Shown here in pieces: positions 15,731-25,000 of a stretch of 64,000 nt of DNA. The position numbers and the translations under genes were made by a program. The notes beneath the pieces were generated by a model. It did no database searches. It was not told where the DNA came from and saw only the letters and a program-made list of their open reading frames with translations. The first letter of the stretch is position 1. Each line of letters begins with the position of its first letter. Where the stretch lies: assembly GCA_030153045.1 (NCBI GenBank), contig JASLID010000020.1, positions 27,969 through 91,968 of the forward strand. Direction: 5' to 3'. The stretch comes from Flavobacterium sp. Lineage in GTDB: Bacteria; Bacteroidota; Bacteroidia; Flavobacteriales; Flavobacteriaceae.

Positions 15731-16708
15731 TTAAACTAGGTAGAAGAATGTAAATACAAACACCCAAACTAAATCGACAAAGTGCCAATAAAGACCTACT
15801 TTTTCAACCATTTCATAACTTCCTCTTCTTTCATAAGTTCCCAAAAGAACATTTAAGAAAATGATGATATTGATAATTACTCCTGAAAATACGTGGAAAC
15901 CGTGGAAACCAGTAATGAAAAAGAAGAAATCAGCGAATAATTTTTGACCGTATTCGTTTCTAACTAAGTTCGCTCCTTCTACAACATATTGTGTATCAGC
16001 GATTCTTTCTAGAGACTCTTCACGAGAAAGTATTACTTTATTTTTTGTTTTAGCATCAATAACTTCTGTACGAACCAAAACATCAGGATGCGCTTTGAAT
16101 CCTTCAATAACTTCAGCTACTGAATATGTCGGCAATGTTGCTTCATCATGATACCAAAGACTGTTGCTTTCAGTATCTTGAACCCTTTCTGTAGGGATAT
16201 CGGCAGCAAAAGCTTCAAGAGCAACTCTTTTACCAGATTTATCTACGAACTGCAAGATAGAACCCCCTTTTGTTTCTACCGCACCATATTCTCCTTTAAT
16301 GAAGTTTTTCCATTCCCAAGCTTGAGAACCTACGAATATTAAACCTCCAATGATGGTTAAAAACATGTACAAAACAACTTTGTTTTTTTGCATGTTATGA
16401 CCCGCATCAACCGCTAACACCATGGTTACCGAAGAAAAGATAAGAATAAAAGTCATTAATGCCACATAATACATTGGAGCCGGAACACCATGCATAAATG
16501 GGAAGTGGGTAAATACCTCGTCAGCCAAAGGCCAAGTTTCGATAAATTTAAATCTTGAGAAACCGTAAGCAGCAAGGAATCCAGAGAATGTCAATGCATC
16601 GGAAACGATGAAAAACCACATCATCATTTTACCATAGCTTGCATTCATCGGCTCATTTCCGCCGCCCCAAGTTTTACCATCAGTACTAGTAGTAACTGTC
16701 GTTGCCAT
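15731..16708 (-). CDS. Cytochrome c oxidase subunit III with large hydrophilic insertion
   Basis: A 325-residue subunit III. Helices of the COX3 fold occupy residues 27-50, 79-101, 110-130 and then 258-325, including FFFFITGFHGFHVFSG and a final VGLYWHFVDLVWVFVF. Between helices four and five is a charged insert of about 115 residues (141-255) without membrane segments; normal bacterial subunit III of this type is about 200 residues. It is one of two adjacent subunit III genes, 40 bp after the other. It packs against subunit I; the insert would project from the membrane. Confidence 0.9.
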   Translation of the reverse strand: MATTVTTSTDGKTWGGGNEPMNASYGKMMMWFFIVSDALTFSGFLAAYGFSRFKFIETWPLADEVFTHFPFMHGVPAPMYYVALMTFILIFSSVTMVLAVDAGHNMQKNKVVLYMFLTIIGGLIFVGSQAWEWKNFIKGEYGAVETKGGSILQFVDKSGKRVALEAFAADIPTERVQDTESNSLWYHDEATLPTYSVAEVIEGFKAHPDVLVRTEVIDAKTKNKVILSREESLERIADTQYVVEGANLVRNEYGQKLFADFFFFITGFHGFHVFSGVIINIIIFLNVLLGTYERRGSYEMVEKVGLYWHFVDLVWVFVFTFFYLV

Positions 16709-16748
16709 AGAATTGTGTTTAAAAAGTTGTCAAATTTACGTTTTTTTA

Positions 16749-17330
16749 TTATTTCACGAAATATAAAAACAAAAACAAATATACCCAAAGAAAATCTAAA
16801 AAATGCCAAAACATCGCACCTAGCTCAATTCCAGTGCTTTGTGTCGCGTTGTATTTTTGTTTAAAATGATTATAAATTATAATTAATAGTGAAATTATAC
16901 CTGCAAAAAGGTGTGCTAAGTGCAAAATAGTCAAAACATACAGGAATGATGACGTTACAGAGCTCTCGCTTCCTGTAAAATAATACCCCATTTCGACTAC
17001 TTGACTGAACCCTTTAAATTGAAAAAATACAAAAGATAGCCCAAGCGCTAAAGTGGTCAACAAATACATTGTTGTAGCACTTCTGTCGTCTTTTTTTATG
17101 GCTCTTTTGGCCAAATGAAAAGTAACACTCCCTAAAATAATTAAGATGGTACTTATTGTAAATGCTGGCGGCAAAATCATGGTATGAACCCAATCTTTTC
17201 GAGAAGCACTTACTAAATAAGCACTCGTCAAACCTGCAAACATCATGAACATACTTAACATAGCAAAAATCAACAGCAATTTATAGGATCTTGCTGTTCT
17301 TTGCTTATGTTCTTGAATTGTCATTTCCAT
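16749..17330 (-). CDS. Cytochrome c oxidase subunit III (short form)
   Basis: A 193-residue subunit III with five transmembrane helices, of the COX3/CyoC family. The final block GAMFWHFLDFLWVYLFLFLY and the internal LTILHLAHLFAGI helix match the family. The start could be the first ATG (MEMTIQEHK) or the third residue. It lies 11 bp after cyoE. Together with the longer neighbour it gives two subunit III genes in one operon, as is common in Flavobacteriia. Confidence 0.9.
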   Translation of the reverse strand: MEMTIQEHKQRTARSYKLLLIFAMLSMFMMFAGLTSAYLVSASRKDWVHTMILPPAFTISTILIILGSVTFHLAKRAIKKDDRSATTMYLLTTLALGLSFVFFQFKGFSQVVEMGYYFTGSESSVTSSFLYVLTILHLAHLFAGIISLLIIIYNHFKQKYNATQSTGIELGAMFWHFLDFLWVYLFLFLYFVK

Positions 17331-17341
17331 ATTCTATTCTA

Positions 17342-18244
17342 TTATCGTAAAAATTTATCTAAAATATACACCAACTGTAAAAGAGAAATATACGAAACAC
17401 TAACAAGCATTAAGCTTTTAGCGGTTTTATCATCTCTTTTTTGATACAATTTAACACCAGCTCTCAACATCCACAACCCCAATAGCACCACAATAACTGT
17501 TGACACTGTAGTTAAATACAATTGTCCCGTGTATCCAAAAGTAGGCAAAACCGAAGCTACTATTAACCATACGGTATATAATATAATCTGCATTGCGGTT
17601 GCTTTGTCTTTTTTCCCTGTAGGCAACATATAAAAACCACCTTTTTTGTAATCGTCATACAAAAACCAACCAATGGCCCAAAAGTGAGGAAATTGCCAAA
17701 AAAACTGAATTAAAAACAATGTACCCGCTTCTATACCAAATTCACCTGTAGCCGCCACCCAACCTAACATAAAAGGAATGGCTCCCGGGAAAGCACCCAC
17801 AAATACTGAAAGCGATGTTACCGTTTTAAGCGGTGTGTAAACACAAGTATATAAAAATATTGAAATGGCGCCGAACATGGCAGTTTTTTCATTGATATTG
17901 TACAGTATCACTAAGCCGATAACCGTTAAAATTGTAGCGATGGCAAATGCAGTTTTTACTGACATTCTTCCTGAAGGAATAGGACGATTTTTAGTTCTAT
18001 CCATCAAAGCATCTAAATCTTTTTCGAGAATTTGATTGTAAGCATTTGATGCCCCAACCATACAATAACCACCAATGGCCAGCATGATTAAGACATAAAT
18101 ATTCTCTGTAGAAAAACCATCAACACCTAATAAATAGCCTGCTAATGACGAAAAAACAACACTAATAGCAAGACCCGCTTTAGTTATTTCTTTAAAGTCA
18201 ATGAAAACAGATTGTAATGATAATGTTGAATTTGTATTGCTCAA
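17342..18244 (-). CDS. cyoE: Heme O synthase (protoheme IX farnesyltransferase)
   Basis: Transfers a farnesyl group to heme b to make heme O for the oxidase. The 300-residue membrane protein has about eight helices. The prenyltransferase Asp-rich motif is seen as NQILEKDLDALMDRTKNRP, and the second loop as YDDYKKGGFYMLP. The start codon is TTG (18242-18244); no in-frame ATG occurs for about 50 residues, and the TTG start gives the usual family length. A perfect -7 box lies 27 bp upstream. It is the first gene of the oxidase operon. Confidence 0.92.
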   Translation of the reverse strand: MSNTNSTLSLQSVFIDFKEITKAGLAISVVFSSLAGYLLGVDGFSTENIYVLIMLAIGGYCMVGASNAYNQILEKDLDALMDRTKNRPIPSGRMSVKTAFAIATILTVIGLVILYNINEKTAMFGAISIFLYTCVYTPLKTVTSLSVFVGAFPGAIPFMLGWVAATGEFGIEAGTLFLIQFFWQFPHFWAIGWFLYDDYKKGGFYMLPTGKKDKATAMQIILYTVWLIVASVLPTFGYTGQLYLTTVSTVIVVLLGLWMLRAGVKLYQKRDDKTAKSLMLVSVSYISLLQLVYILDKFLR

Positions 18245-18271
18245 GGCAGAAATATTTTTTTAAAACTGGTG

Positions 18272-18279
18272 CAAAGATA
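18272..18279 (-). promoter_or_regulatory. -7 promoter element of cyoE-cox operon
   Basis: Reads TATCTTTG on the minus strand, a perfect TAnnTTTG, 27 bp before the TTG start of cyoE. Confidence 0.55.
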
Positions 18280-18315
18280 TGAATTCAGAAACTGAAAATT
18301 CAAATTTCTTTGTTT

Positions 18316-20448
18316 TTAATAATCAAAATACCAATTAAACACATCAGCTCTTAAACCTACATTAAACCAAGTTGTGTTTTCTTTGAAAACAGACATCACA
18401 TTTGGCTGCGTTGAATACACGTCGGTTTTAGGTGAAAAGCTTCTGTACAAAACATTTGCAAAAACTTTTAAATTGGTTTGTGGATTTACTAAATATCCCG
18501 CTTGAAAATCGGCAATGAAAATATTCGCTTTATTTCCTTGACCAATAGTCACTCCTTTATCTGCAGCTCTTTTTTCGTCGTACTCTTTGTAAATGTTTGA
18601 TCCGTAGTTTAAATCGTCAGCAGCTGTGTCGTAATCGAAACCTCTAACACCTGCACTTATTTTAACATCAGCAAATAATCGACCTTTATAATATCTTGCA
18701 ATTCCAACCAATTCATTAAAGTTTGAACCCCAAATATGCCCCATACTTTGGTTGTTATGACCATAGTTTGTAATGGCGTTACTATGCGCATAAACATAAG
18801 GTCTCACATGATTGTATTCGGCTTGTAAATACAAGTTTTTAACACCAAAAGCATTGAAGTACTTAGCTCCTAACTGATATCCAAATTTGTTTTTCCAGCT
18901 TTTCTCTCCTTCTTTTATGTCTCCCAGCGAAAACTCATCTAACAAAAACTGTCCGTAAAGATTGATGCTATTATTCCATTTGAATTTAGTTGTCATACCC
19001 AACACCGCATTTCCGCTTCGGGCCGATGAAGAAAATTCGACTGAACGGTAAAAAATAATTGGATTTACAAAATTGAAATCGAAACCACGATTGTTGTCGT
19101 TGGTCCAAATCACCGATTCAAAGAAGCCAATATTTAATTTTTTAGAAGCATTCCAGCTTAAATAATGATTCGCCATGTATTTTGTAGTATATGTCCTATC
19201 GACAGTTACGCCTGGTCGAACATCTTTAAGCCACATATATGTATTGGTGTATTTAATTTTCCAAAAAGTGGTGTTGATTTTAAAAAACGGATACGGACTA
19301 GCTCCATCGCCTTCTAACAATGATCGATAACCGTCACCAATAAAATTTCGGCTATAGCCTAGTTGCAAGTTGAAAAACTTGCTTGGTTGGTAGGTGACAT
19401 TAGCATCGGCAGAAGGAAAATCGAATTGTGTTGTTTTAAAATCTTTTGCAATACCAATTCCCGGAATAATAGCAGGATTTCCACCCGCTGGTTGAATTGA
19501 ATTTGCATATCGATTGTAATAATCAGCGAAATAACCTTGACTTTCAAATATGGTTGTTGTAAAATTAATTTGCGAACCTAATCCTCCTTGAATTTGCAAT
19601 CCACGAGTGTTTACATAGGTATAATCTTCGGTACTTGGATTGCTTTTTCCCATTCTCAAATCGAAAATAGGATTCATCGTAAACCAATAATCTCTACCTT
19701 GAATAGCCACCAAACTTTCATTGAATAATTTGCGTCCCCACCAATTATGCTTATTTATTTTAACATCCTCATAAGCTTTACTGAAGTCATGATATTTAGC
19801 CACTTCGGCATACGTAAATGGCTTTGAAGCGGTATGAATATTCGTTCCCACCTGATTCATTTCGTCGTCAAACTGTGCATAATAATTGTGCGAAAAAGGA
19901 ATGTTGAGATGACTGGAAAATTGAGGGTTTTTGAATTCCTTATAATTGAGTTTAACCGCATCGTATTCTGGATTTTCGGCAGTTGAATAATATGATTGTT
20001 GCTGATTTGCTTTTTCTATTTCTTTTTGCTTTTGAATATCGGCAGCACTTTGCAACGGAATGGCAATCGTAATGGTGTATTTTGCATAGGTTGGTTTTCC
20101 GTTATATGAAGCAGGTTGAATTTTTGGAATAGCCGAAAAAACTCTTTTGGTTTCAGTAATCAAATCGGCATCAGCGGCATCTACATACAATACTTTGAAA
20201 ACTCCAACTGTATCTACTTCAAACAAGGCAATTACTTTTCCTTTAAAATTCTCTTTTTTTGCCGATTCAGGCAATTGAAAATTATGATACACAAAATCTT
20301 GCAATTGGTTGTAAAAGCAATTCTCAACATCTTGATTTAACGTATTTTGACAGGCCGGAAAAACAGGAAATTTTTCTTGATTACCCACTTGCGAAAACAA
20401 CAATTGAGCAGAAAAAACAAACAATGTAAGCAGAAGGTATTTTTTCAT
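18316..20448 (-). CDS. remB: Gliding motility protein RemB-like outer membrane protein
   Basis: A 710-residue exported protein: signal peptide (ending about LFSQ, residue 20), then residues about 28-135 that look like a TonB C-terminal domain (FPACQNTLNQDVENCFY, GKVIALFEVDTVGVF, FSAIPKIQPASYNGKPT). From about 180 to the end it is strand-rich, barrel-like sequence. The order sprA-gcvH-vanZ-deoC-this gene matches, from memory, the F. johnsoniae locus where the last gene is remB, needed for colony spreading. Its biochemical role is unknown. It starts 6 bp after deoC. Confidence 0.7.
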   Translation of the reverse strand: MKKYLLLTLFVFSAQLLFSQVGNQEKFPVFPACQNTLNQDVENCFYNQLQDFVYHNFQLPESAKKENFKGKVIALFEVDTVGVFKVLYVDAADADLITETKRVFSAIPKIQPASYNGKPTYAKYTITIAIPLQSAADIQKQKEIEKANQQQSYYSTAENPEYDAVKLNYKEFKNPQFSSHLNIPFSHNYYAQFDDEMNQVGTNIHTASKPFTYAEVAKYHDFSKAYEDVKINKHNWWGRKLFNESLVAIQGRDYWFTMNPIFDLRMGKSNPSTEDYTYVNTRGLQIQGGLGSQINFTTTIFESQGYFADYYNRYANSIQPAGGNPAIIPGIGIAKDFKTTQFDFPSADANVTYQPSKFFNLQLGYSRNFIGDGYRSLLEGDGASPYPFFKINTTFWKIKYTNTYMWLKDVRPGVTVDRTYTTKYMANHYLSWNASKKLNIGFFESVIWTNDNNRGFDFNFVNPIIFYRSVEFSSSARSGNAVLGMTTKFKWNNSINLYGQFLLDEFSLGDIKEGEKSWKNKFGYQLGAKYFNAFGVKNLYLQAEYNHVRPYVYAHSNAITNYGHNNQSMGHIWGSNFNELVGIARYYKGRLFADVKISAGVRGFDYDTAADDLNYGSNIYKEYDEKRAADKGVTIGQGNKANIFIADFQAGYLVNPQTNLKVFANVLYRSFSPKTDVYSTQPNVMSVFKENTTWFNVGLRADVFNWYFDY

Positions 20449-20454
20449 ATTTTT

Positions 20455-21198
20455 TTAATAACTGTCATTAGAAACTTCATCATCAGAAATTGTTTTTGCG
20501 CCAGAAGTTCCAATTCTTTTCACACCCAGACGAATCATTGCCAAAGCTTCTTCAAGAGTTCTTACGCCACCAGCTGCCTTTACGGGAAGCGGATTAGCAT
20601 TTTCTAACATTAAAGTAATGGTTGGAATGGTTGCGCCATTAGGTAAATTATCTTTTGTTTTATAAAAACCTGTTGAGGATTTCACAAAAACGTTATGGTA
20701 TTGATTTTCGTCAAAATTGGCAACAATAGTATTTTTAATTAATGATGTCAGCTGAATTATTTGTCCATCGGTTAATGCAGCAACTTCTATAATAAATTTA
20801 ACTACTTTTTTATTCAACAATCCTAGTCTGGTGCAAGACAAAACTTCTTCTTTTAAGTCTTGAACATCTCCACGTTTGAAGGACTCATAATTAACTACAA
20901 AATCCAATTCGTCAGCTTGATCATCAATAGCTTGTTGTGCTTCGGCTAATTTTTCATCTAAATCAGAACCACCCTCAGGAAAATCAATTACGGTTCCAAT
21001 AAGTACTTTCGAATTAGCTTTTACGATCATCTCTTTGGCTAATTTAACTTTATCAGGTCGAATCATAATGAGCTTAAATCCTTCATCTATGGCTTCTTGT
21101 ATGAATTTCTGAACGACTTTAGTGTTTTCAACTTCGGCTAAATTAGCTTGTTCAGCAGTTTTCAAATAAGTTGAATCTAAATATTGCTTGATGTCCAT
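20455..21198 (-). CDS. deoC: Deoxyribose-phosphate aldolase
   Basis: Cleaves 2-deoxyribose 5-phosphate to glyceraldehyde 3-phosphate and acetaldehyde in deoxynucleoside catabolism. In 247 residues the TIM-barrel active site is intact: Asp99 (ELDFVVNY), the Schiff-base Lys173 in FVKSSTGF, and the proton-relay Lys207 in PVKAAGGVRT. The usual CVNP motif is replaced by LIMIRPDKV, a divergence in the substrate-side strand. It is cotranscribed with the remB-like gene (6 bp gap) and is preceded by a terminator that closes the gcvH-VanZ unit. Confidence 0.93.
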   Translation of the reverse strand: MDIKQYLDSTYLKTAEQANLAEVENTKVVQKFIQEAIDEGFKLIMIRPDKVKLAKEMIVKANSKVLIGTVIDFPEGGSDLDEKLAEAQQAIDDQADELDFVVNYESFKRGDVQDLKEEVLSCTRLGLLNKKVVKFIIEVAALTDGQIIQLTSLIKNTIVANFDENQYHNVFVKSSTGFYKTKDNLPNGATIPTITLMLENANPLPVKAAGGVRTLEEALAMIRLGVKRIGTSGAKTISDDEVSNDSY

Positions 21199-21227
21199 TC
21201 TGATTTTTTAATTAAAGTATAAAAATA

Positions 21228-21250
21228 GAAAAATCCCACCGAAGTGGGAT
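21228..21250 (-). terminator. Terminator between VanZ-like gene and deoC
   Basis: On the minus strand: stem ATCCCAC / GTGGGAT with a TTCG loop, then TTTTC. It ends the gcvH-VanZ transcript. Confidence 0.8.
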
Positions 21251-21273
21251 GTTTTTTTGATATAATTTAAAAA

Positions 21274-21672
21274 CTAACTATTGTTAGGTTCTTTCATTCT
21301 ATAAATATTTGAAGCCAGTAGAATTCCAACTATACTTCCAATACTATTGGCTATAGCGTCCCAAACATCTGCTTGTCTTGTGGTGGTATAATAACCTTGA
21401 ATAAATTCTATCACAATCCCCAAAGAGATTGCAATTAAGACCAAAATTACTTTATGTATCAATTTGACATTTTCTTTAAAATACAAATATCTGAACCATA
21501 AAAAAACAAAGACAAAATAGAATGTAAAATGCACTAATTTATCCGCATTGGGAAAATAAAAAGTTGGTTCGCCTGATGGTTTTTTTAAACTCAAAAAGAG
21601 AATAAAAAAAGTCCAAAGCAAAGCACTCCAAAAAGATTTTTTATTAGGCGCCAATAAGTGCTTTATAGTCAT
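21274..21672 (-). CDS. VanZ family membrane protein
   Basis: About 132 residues with four transmembrane helices and the VanZ-like core ([20 protein letters not shown]; later [19 protein letters not shown]). VanZ-like proteins are widespread and mostly of unknown function; no glycopeptide-resistance genes are nearby. I placed the start at the ATG 21672, which overlaps the end of gcvH by 29 bp; an earlier ATG at 21705 would overlap by 62 bp. Overlap suggests translational coupling with gcvH. Confidence 0.85.
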   Translation of the reverse strand: MTIKHLLAPNKKSFWSALLWTFFILFLSLKKPSGEPTFYFPNADKLVHFTFYFVFVFLWFRYLYFKENVKLIHKVILVLIAISLGIVIEFIQGYYTTTRQADVWDAIANSIGSIVGILLASNIYRMKEPNNS

Positions 21673-22024
21673 CGCTTGAAAGTAACGCATCAATTTCGGA
21701 AACATCAGAAATTTTAACTTTAATCATCCAAGCTTTTCCGTAAGGATCAGAGTTTACAGCTTCTGGCGTAACTTCTAATTCTTCATTAAACTCAATAATT
21801 TCTCCTGAAAGAGGCAAGAACAAATCTGAAACCGTTTTTACAGCTTCAACTGTTCCGAAAACTTCATCTCTATCTAAGGTTTGGTCTAAAGTATCTACTT
21901 CAACATATACGATATCTCCAAGCTCTTTTTGAGCAAAATCAGTGATTCCTATTGTAGCAATGTCGCCTTCAATACTTACCCATTCGTGATCTTTTGTGTA
22001 CTTTAAATTAGTTGGTATGTTCAT
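21644..22024 (-). CDS. gcvH: Glycine cleavage system H protein
   Basis: The lipoyl carrier of the glycine cleavage complex, moving the aminomethyl group between P, T and L proteins. The 126 residues are standard length. The lipoylated lysine is Lys63 in [12 protein letters not shown]; the N-terminal KYTKDHEW and C-terminal GKAWMIKVK motifs are conserved. The start at 22024 is preferred over a longer frame to 22051 because it gives the family start [10 protein letters not shown] and leaves the -7 box at 22049-22056 upstream. P, T and L genes are not in this window. Confidence 0.96.
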   Translation of the reverse strand: MNIPTNLKYTKDHEWVSIEGDIATIGITDFAQKELGDIVYVEVDTLDQTLDRDEVFGTVEAVKTVSDLFLPLSGEIIEFNEELEVTPEAVNSDPYGKAWMIKVKISDVSEIDALLSSDDYKALIGA

Positions 22025-22048
22025 TTTAGTGTTTATTACAATTTCAAG

Positions 22049-22056
22049 CAAAAGTA
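22049..22056 (-). promoter_or_regulatory. -7 promoter element for gcvH
   Basis: Reads TACTTTTG on the minus strand, a perfect TAnnTTTG, in the 67-bp gap between sprA and gcvH. Confidence 0.5.
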
Positions 22057-22091
22057 AAATTATTACGATAATATTTTTACTTTTTTATAAA

Positions 22092-25000
22092 TTAATTTCC
22101 AAAGTTATAGCGCAATGTAAGTCCTGAACGAATATTAGTTAAAGGGAATGATGTCGAAATCACTGCCTTAGAAAACGAATAATCGAAAAAGAATAATGTG
22201 GTTAGGTTTTTACTAAAAGTATAATCGCCCGTTAATTTTGCCGAAATAATGTTTTGTCCTCCGGCTAACTGATTGTTATCGTAATCTAAATTTCTAACAA
22301 TCGTTTTGTTGTTCCTGAATGACACATCACCTCTTAAATTAATATCGCTTTTTATCATATTTTGAGCATTATCAGCCAGACGCGTTTTAATTTTCACATC
22401 TTTAATTCGGTAACCTAAACCTATTATATATTCAACACCTTTAAGTTCGGTCAATAAATTATTATCAAAACTTAATGACAGTGTTCTGTCCTTTTTCATT
22501 TCGGCAAGAATTTTTATTGAATTTTTCATTTCAAAATCCAGGCGAACCAATGGACTAAATTGCTCCGTCAAGTTGACATTTGAAATAACTGTTTTATTGT
22601 AAAAATTACCAACATTATTATGATCTTGTCCGTCAGGATTTTTATCGTATTCGAAATTAGAACGGAAGGAATTTAATGTATATGCTGATTTATATGCGTG
22701 TTGCAATGAGAAACGCTTGAACTTGTCTTTAAAGAATTTATAACGCATTAAACCCGTATATTTTATAGTCCAGTTTGGAATAGGAATACTTCTGAATGCA
22801 CTTAATGAAATAGAAGATGCTTTTTCAGAACCTCCATTTTCTGGACCCGCAAAGAGATTCATACCTGTATAAGCAGCCAATAACGACGGTAATAATACTG
22901 CTTGATTGTTTTTTCCGTAACCCACTGGATATCCTTGATTGGCAACATAAAACCCATAGTTTGGGTCTGTCGGCACTGGAATTGGATTAGCAGCATCACC
23001 ATATCTTGGGATATCATTCCCGTATCTTTCAGCAGCCAATCTATCGGCAATTATAATTCTATTATCTCTAAATTCTTGAAAAACAGAAGAATTCATTTCG
23101 TCGCTGGCTTTAAACGCTGATTTTAACATCACTGTTGAGATAGAGAAGTTTCCAAAATTATATGGTGAACGAGAATTATACTCTCCATCTACAGCATCAA
23201 ATTGTTCTGAAAAGTTTTCGGCTAATGTTCTATCAGCAGTTAAATCAATTTTAAAATCTGGGAAAATTTCCAAATTGGCTGTTCCAGCTATTTGCTTGTT
23301 TTTAATTTGTGTAAAGTTTTGATTAAACTCTGGATAGTTTGTCAACCAACCATTTTTAGCCGCTTCAAAACGCACATCGTCCTGCATACCAAATACGAAT
23401 CCTAATGATGGTCGAGAAGACCCTAAGAAACCGATTGATGGCAAATAACCCGGTAATAACGTTCCGCTAGTTTCGGTATAGTTTAACTGTACCGTTTTTA
23501 AACTGGTCGCAACTCCTATTAACCCATCGACTATAACATTAGGTTTATTTTCTTTTACTTTTGGTTTAGCTACTACTTTTTCACCTGGTTTAGGAGCCGC
23601 AGGAGGAGTTATAGGTTGTTTTGGCGTTTTACTTCTTTCGCTACTTTTCACAAAACCAATATATTTATAGAAGGTAGTCATGTTGAATGCAGTATTCAAC
23701 TTATGTGAATTGGCATTTTGAATGGTGTTCCCTAAATTATAAGTAATTCCATCGGAAGCTTTAAACTCTTGAGCGGCAATAGAAGCACGAGTCCATGAAT
23801 AATCTCCAGTATACGTATAATCTGATTTTATAAAGGATAACGCTGGAATTTTGTTTATTGGCAATTCGTAATTAACAGTCAGTTGTTGTGCGTGCTGATT
23901 AGGTGTTCCTATATTCCAATAATCATCCCAGATGGTAAAATCAGTAATCTGATTGTTGTCCTCATCTAGATAATTTCTAACTAAATTCCCTGTGGTTGCT
24001 GTATAGTTTAATCGCAATGCTTTAGTCAAATTATAACCGAAACCATAGTTATAATTAAACATGTAATTGCGTTTATATAAGGCCTCAAGACCAATTCCTT
24101 CTACTTCAACCTGACGGAATTGCTGTTTGTTGTATTGACGTAAAATATTAGTACTGAAATTAACATTTGTAGGCAAAAAGTTGAAATTGAAATCACTCAA
24201 CATTTTCCAGTATGTGCTTTTCTTCATGAATTTTGTATTCTTGAATGGCTCAACTGTTTTTGGTTTAAAAGTAAAGGCATAATCAGCCGATGTTCTTAAT
24301 TGCTGGTCTAATAAATTTTCGATTTCAAAATCACGATGCTCTAATTCGTTGAATGAATAAGACAAGGTTAAATTTTCAGGATCGTAAAAATGTTGTTTTT
24401 GCTCAGGCGCTCTTTCTTTTCTTACTCCAATAAAATTGATGCTTTTACGTTTTGTAAAATCTTCAGCTCTGTTTTTGATGTTTTCTTTTTCTTTTTCATC
24501 AGTAGTAACTTCAAGCATTTGTTTCAGTCTGATATCCTGATAAAATGGATCATACTCAGGAGTAATGGTTTCTTCTCCTACTGCATAATTAAATGGTAAA
24601 TTAATTCCCCATTTTTTAGGCAATAATTTCCCTAAATTAACATTAGTCACCACATCATATTGCACTGCATCTTCACGACTGCGTTCGTTAGGACTTTGTT
24701 CGATTCCTCCAAAACCAATAGTACTTTTACGACCAGTTGCTGAAAGGGTCATGAAGTCAGCCAAATTCGTATCTAAACTAGCAATAGCCGCCATACCGCC
24801 TTTATTGTCGGTCTCCGCAAGACGTAACTCATTAAACCAAACTTCTCCACGAACAAAATCTTCTGCTCCTGTCAATGGGTTTCTTACACCCACCATTAAA
24901 GTTCGTACTTGTCCGAAATTTGGATTTCCTTTTATTCCTATTATCAATTTATCATTTGCAGAGCCTAAATCTTTTTCTTTAAGATATTTCATTCCATTTG

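Noticed and set aside
21274..21672. Vancomycin resistance gene
   Set aside because: VanZ-like proteins are widespread; no vanHAX-type genes are nearby.
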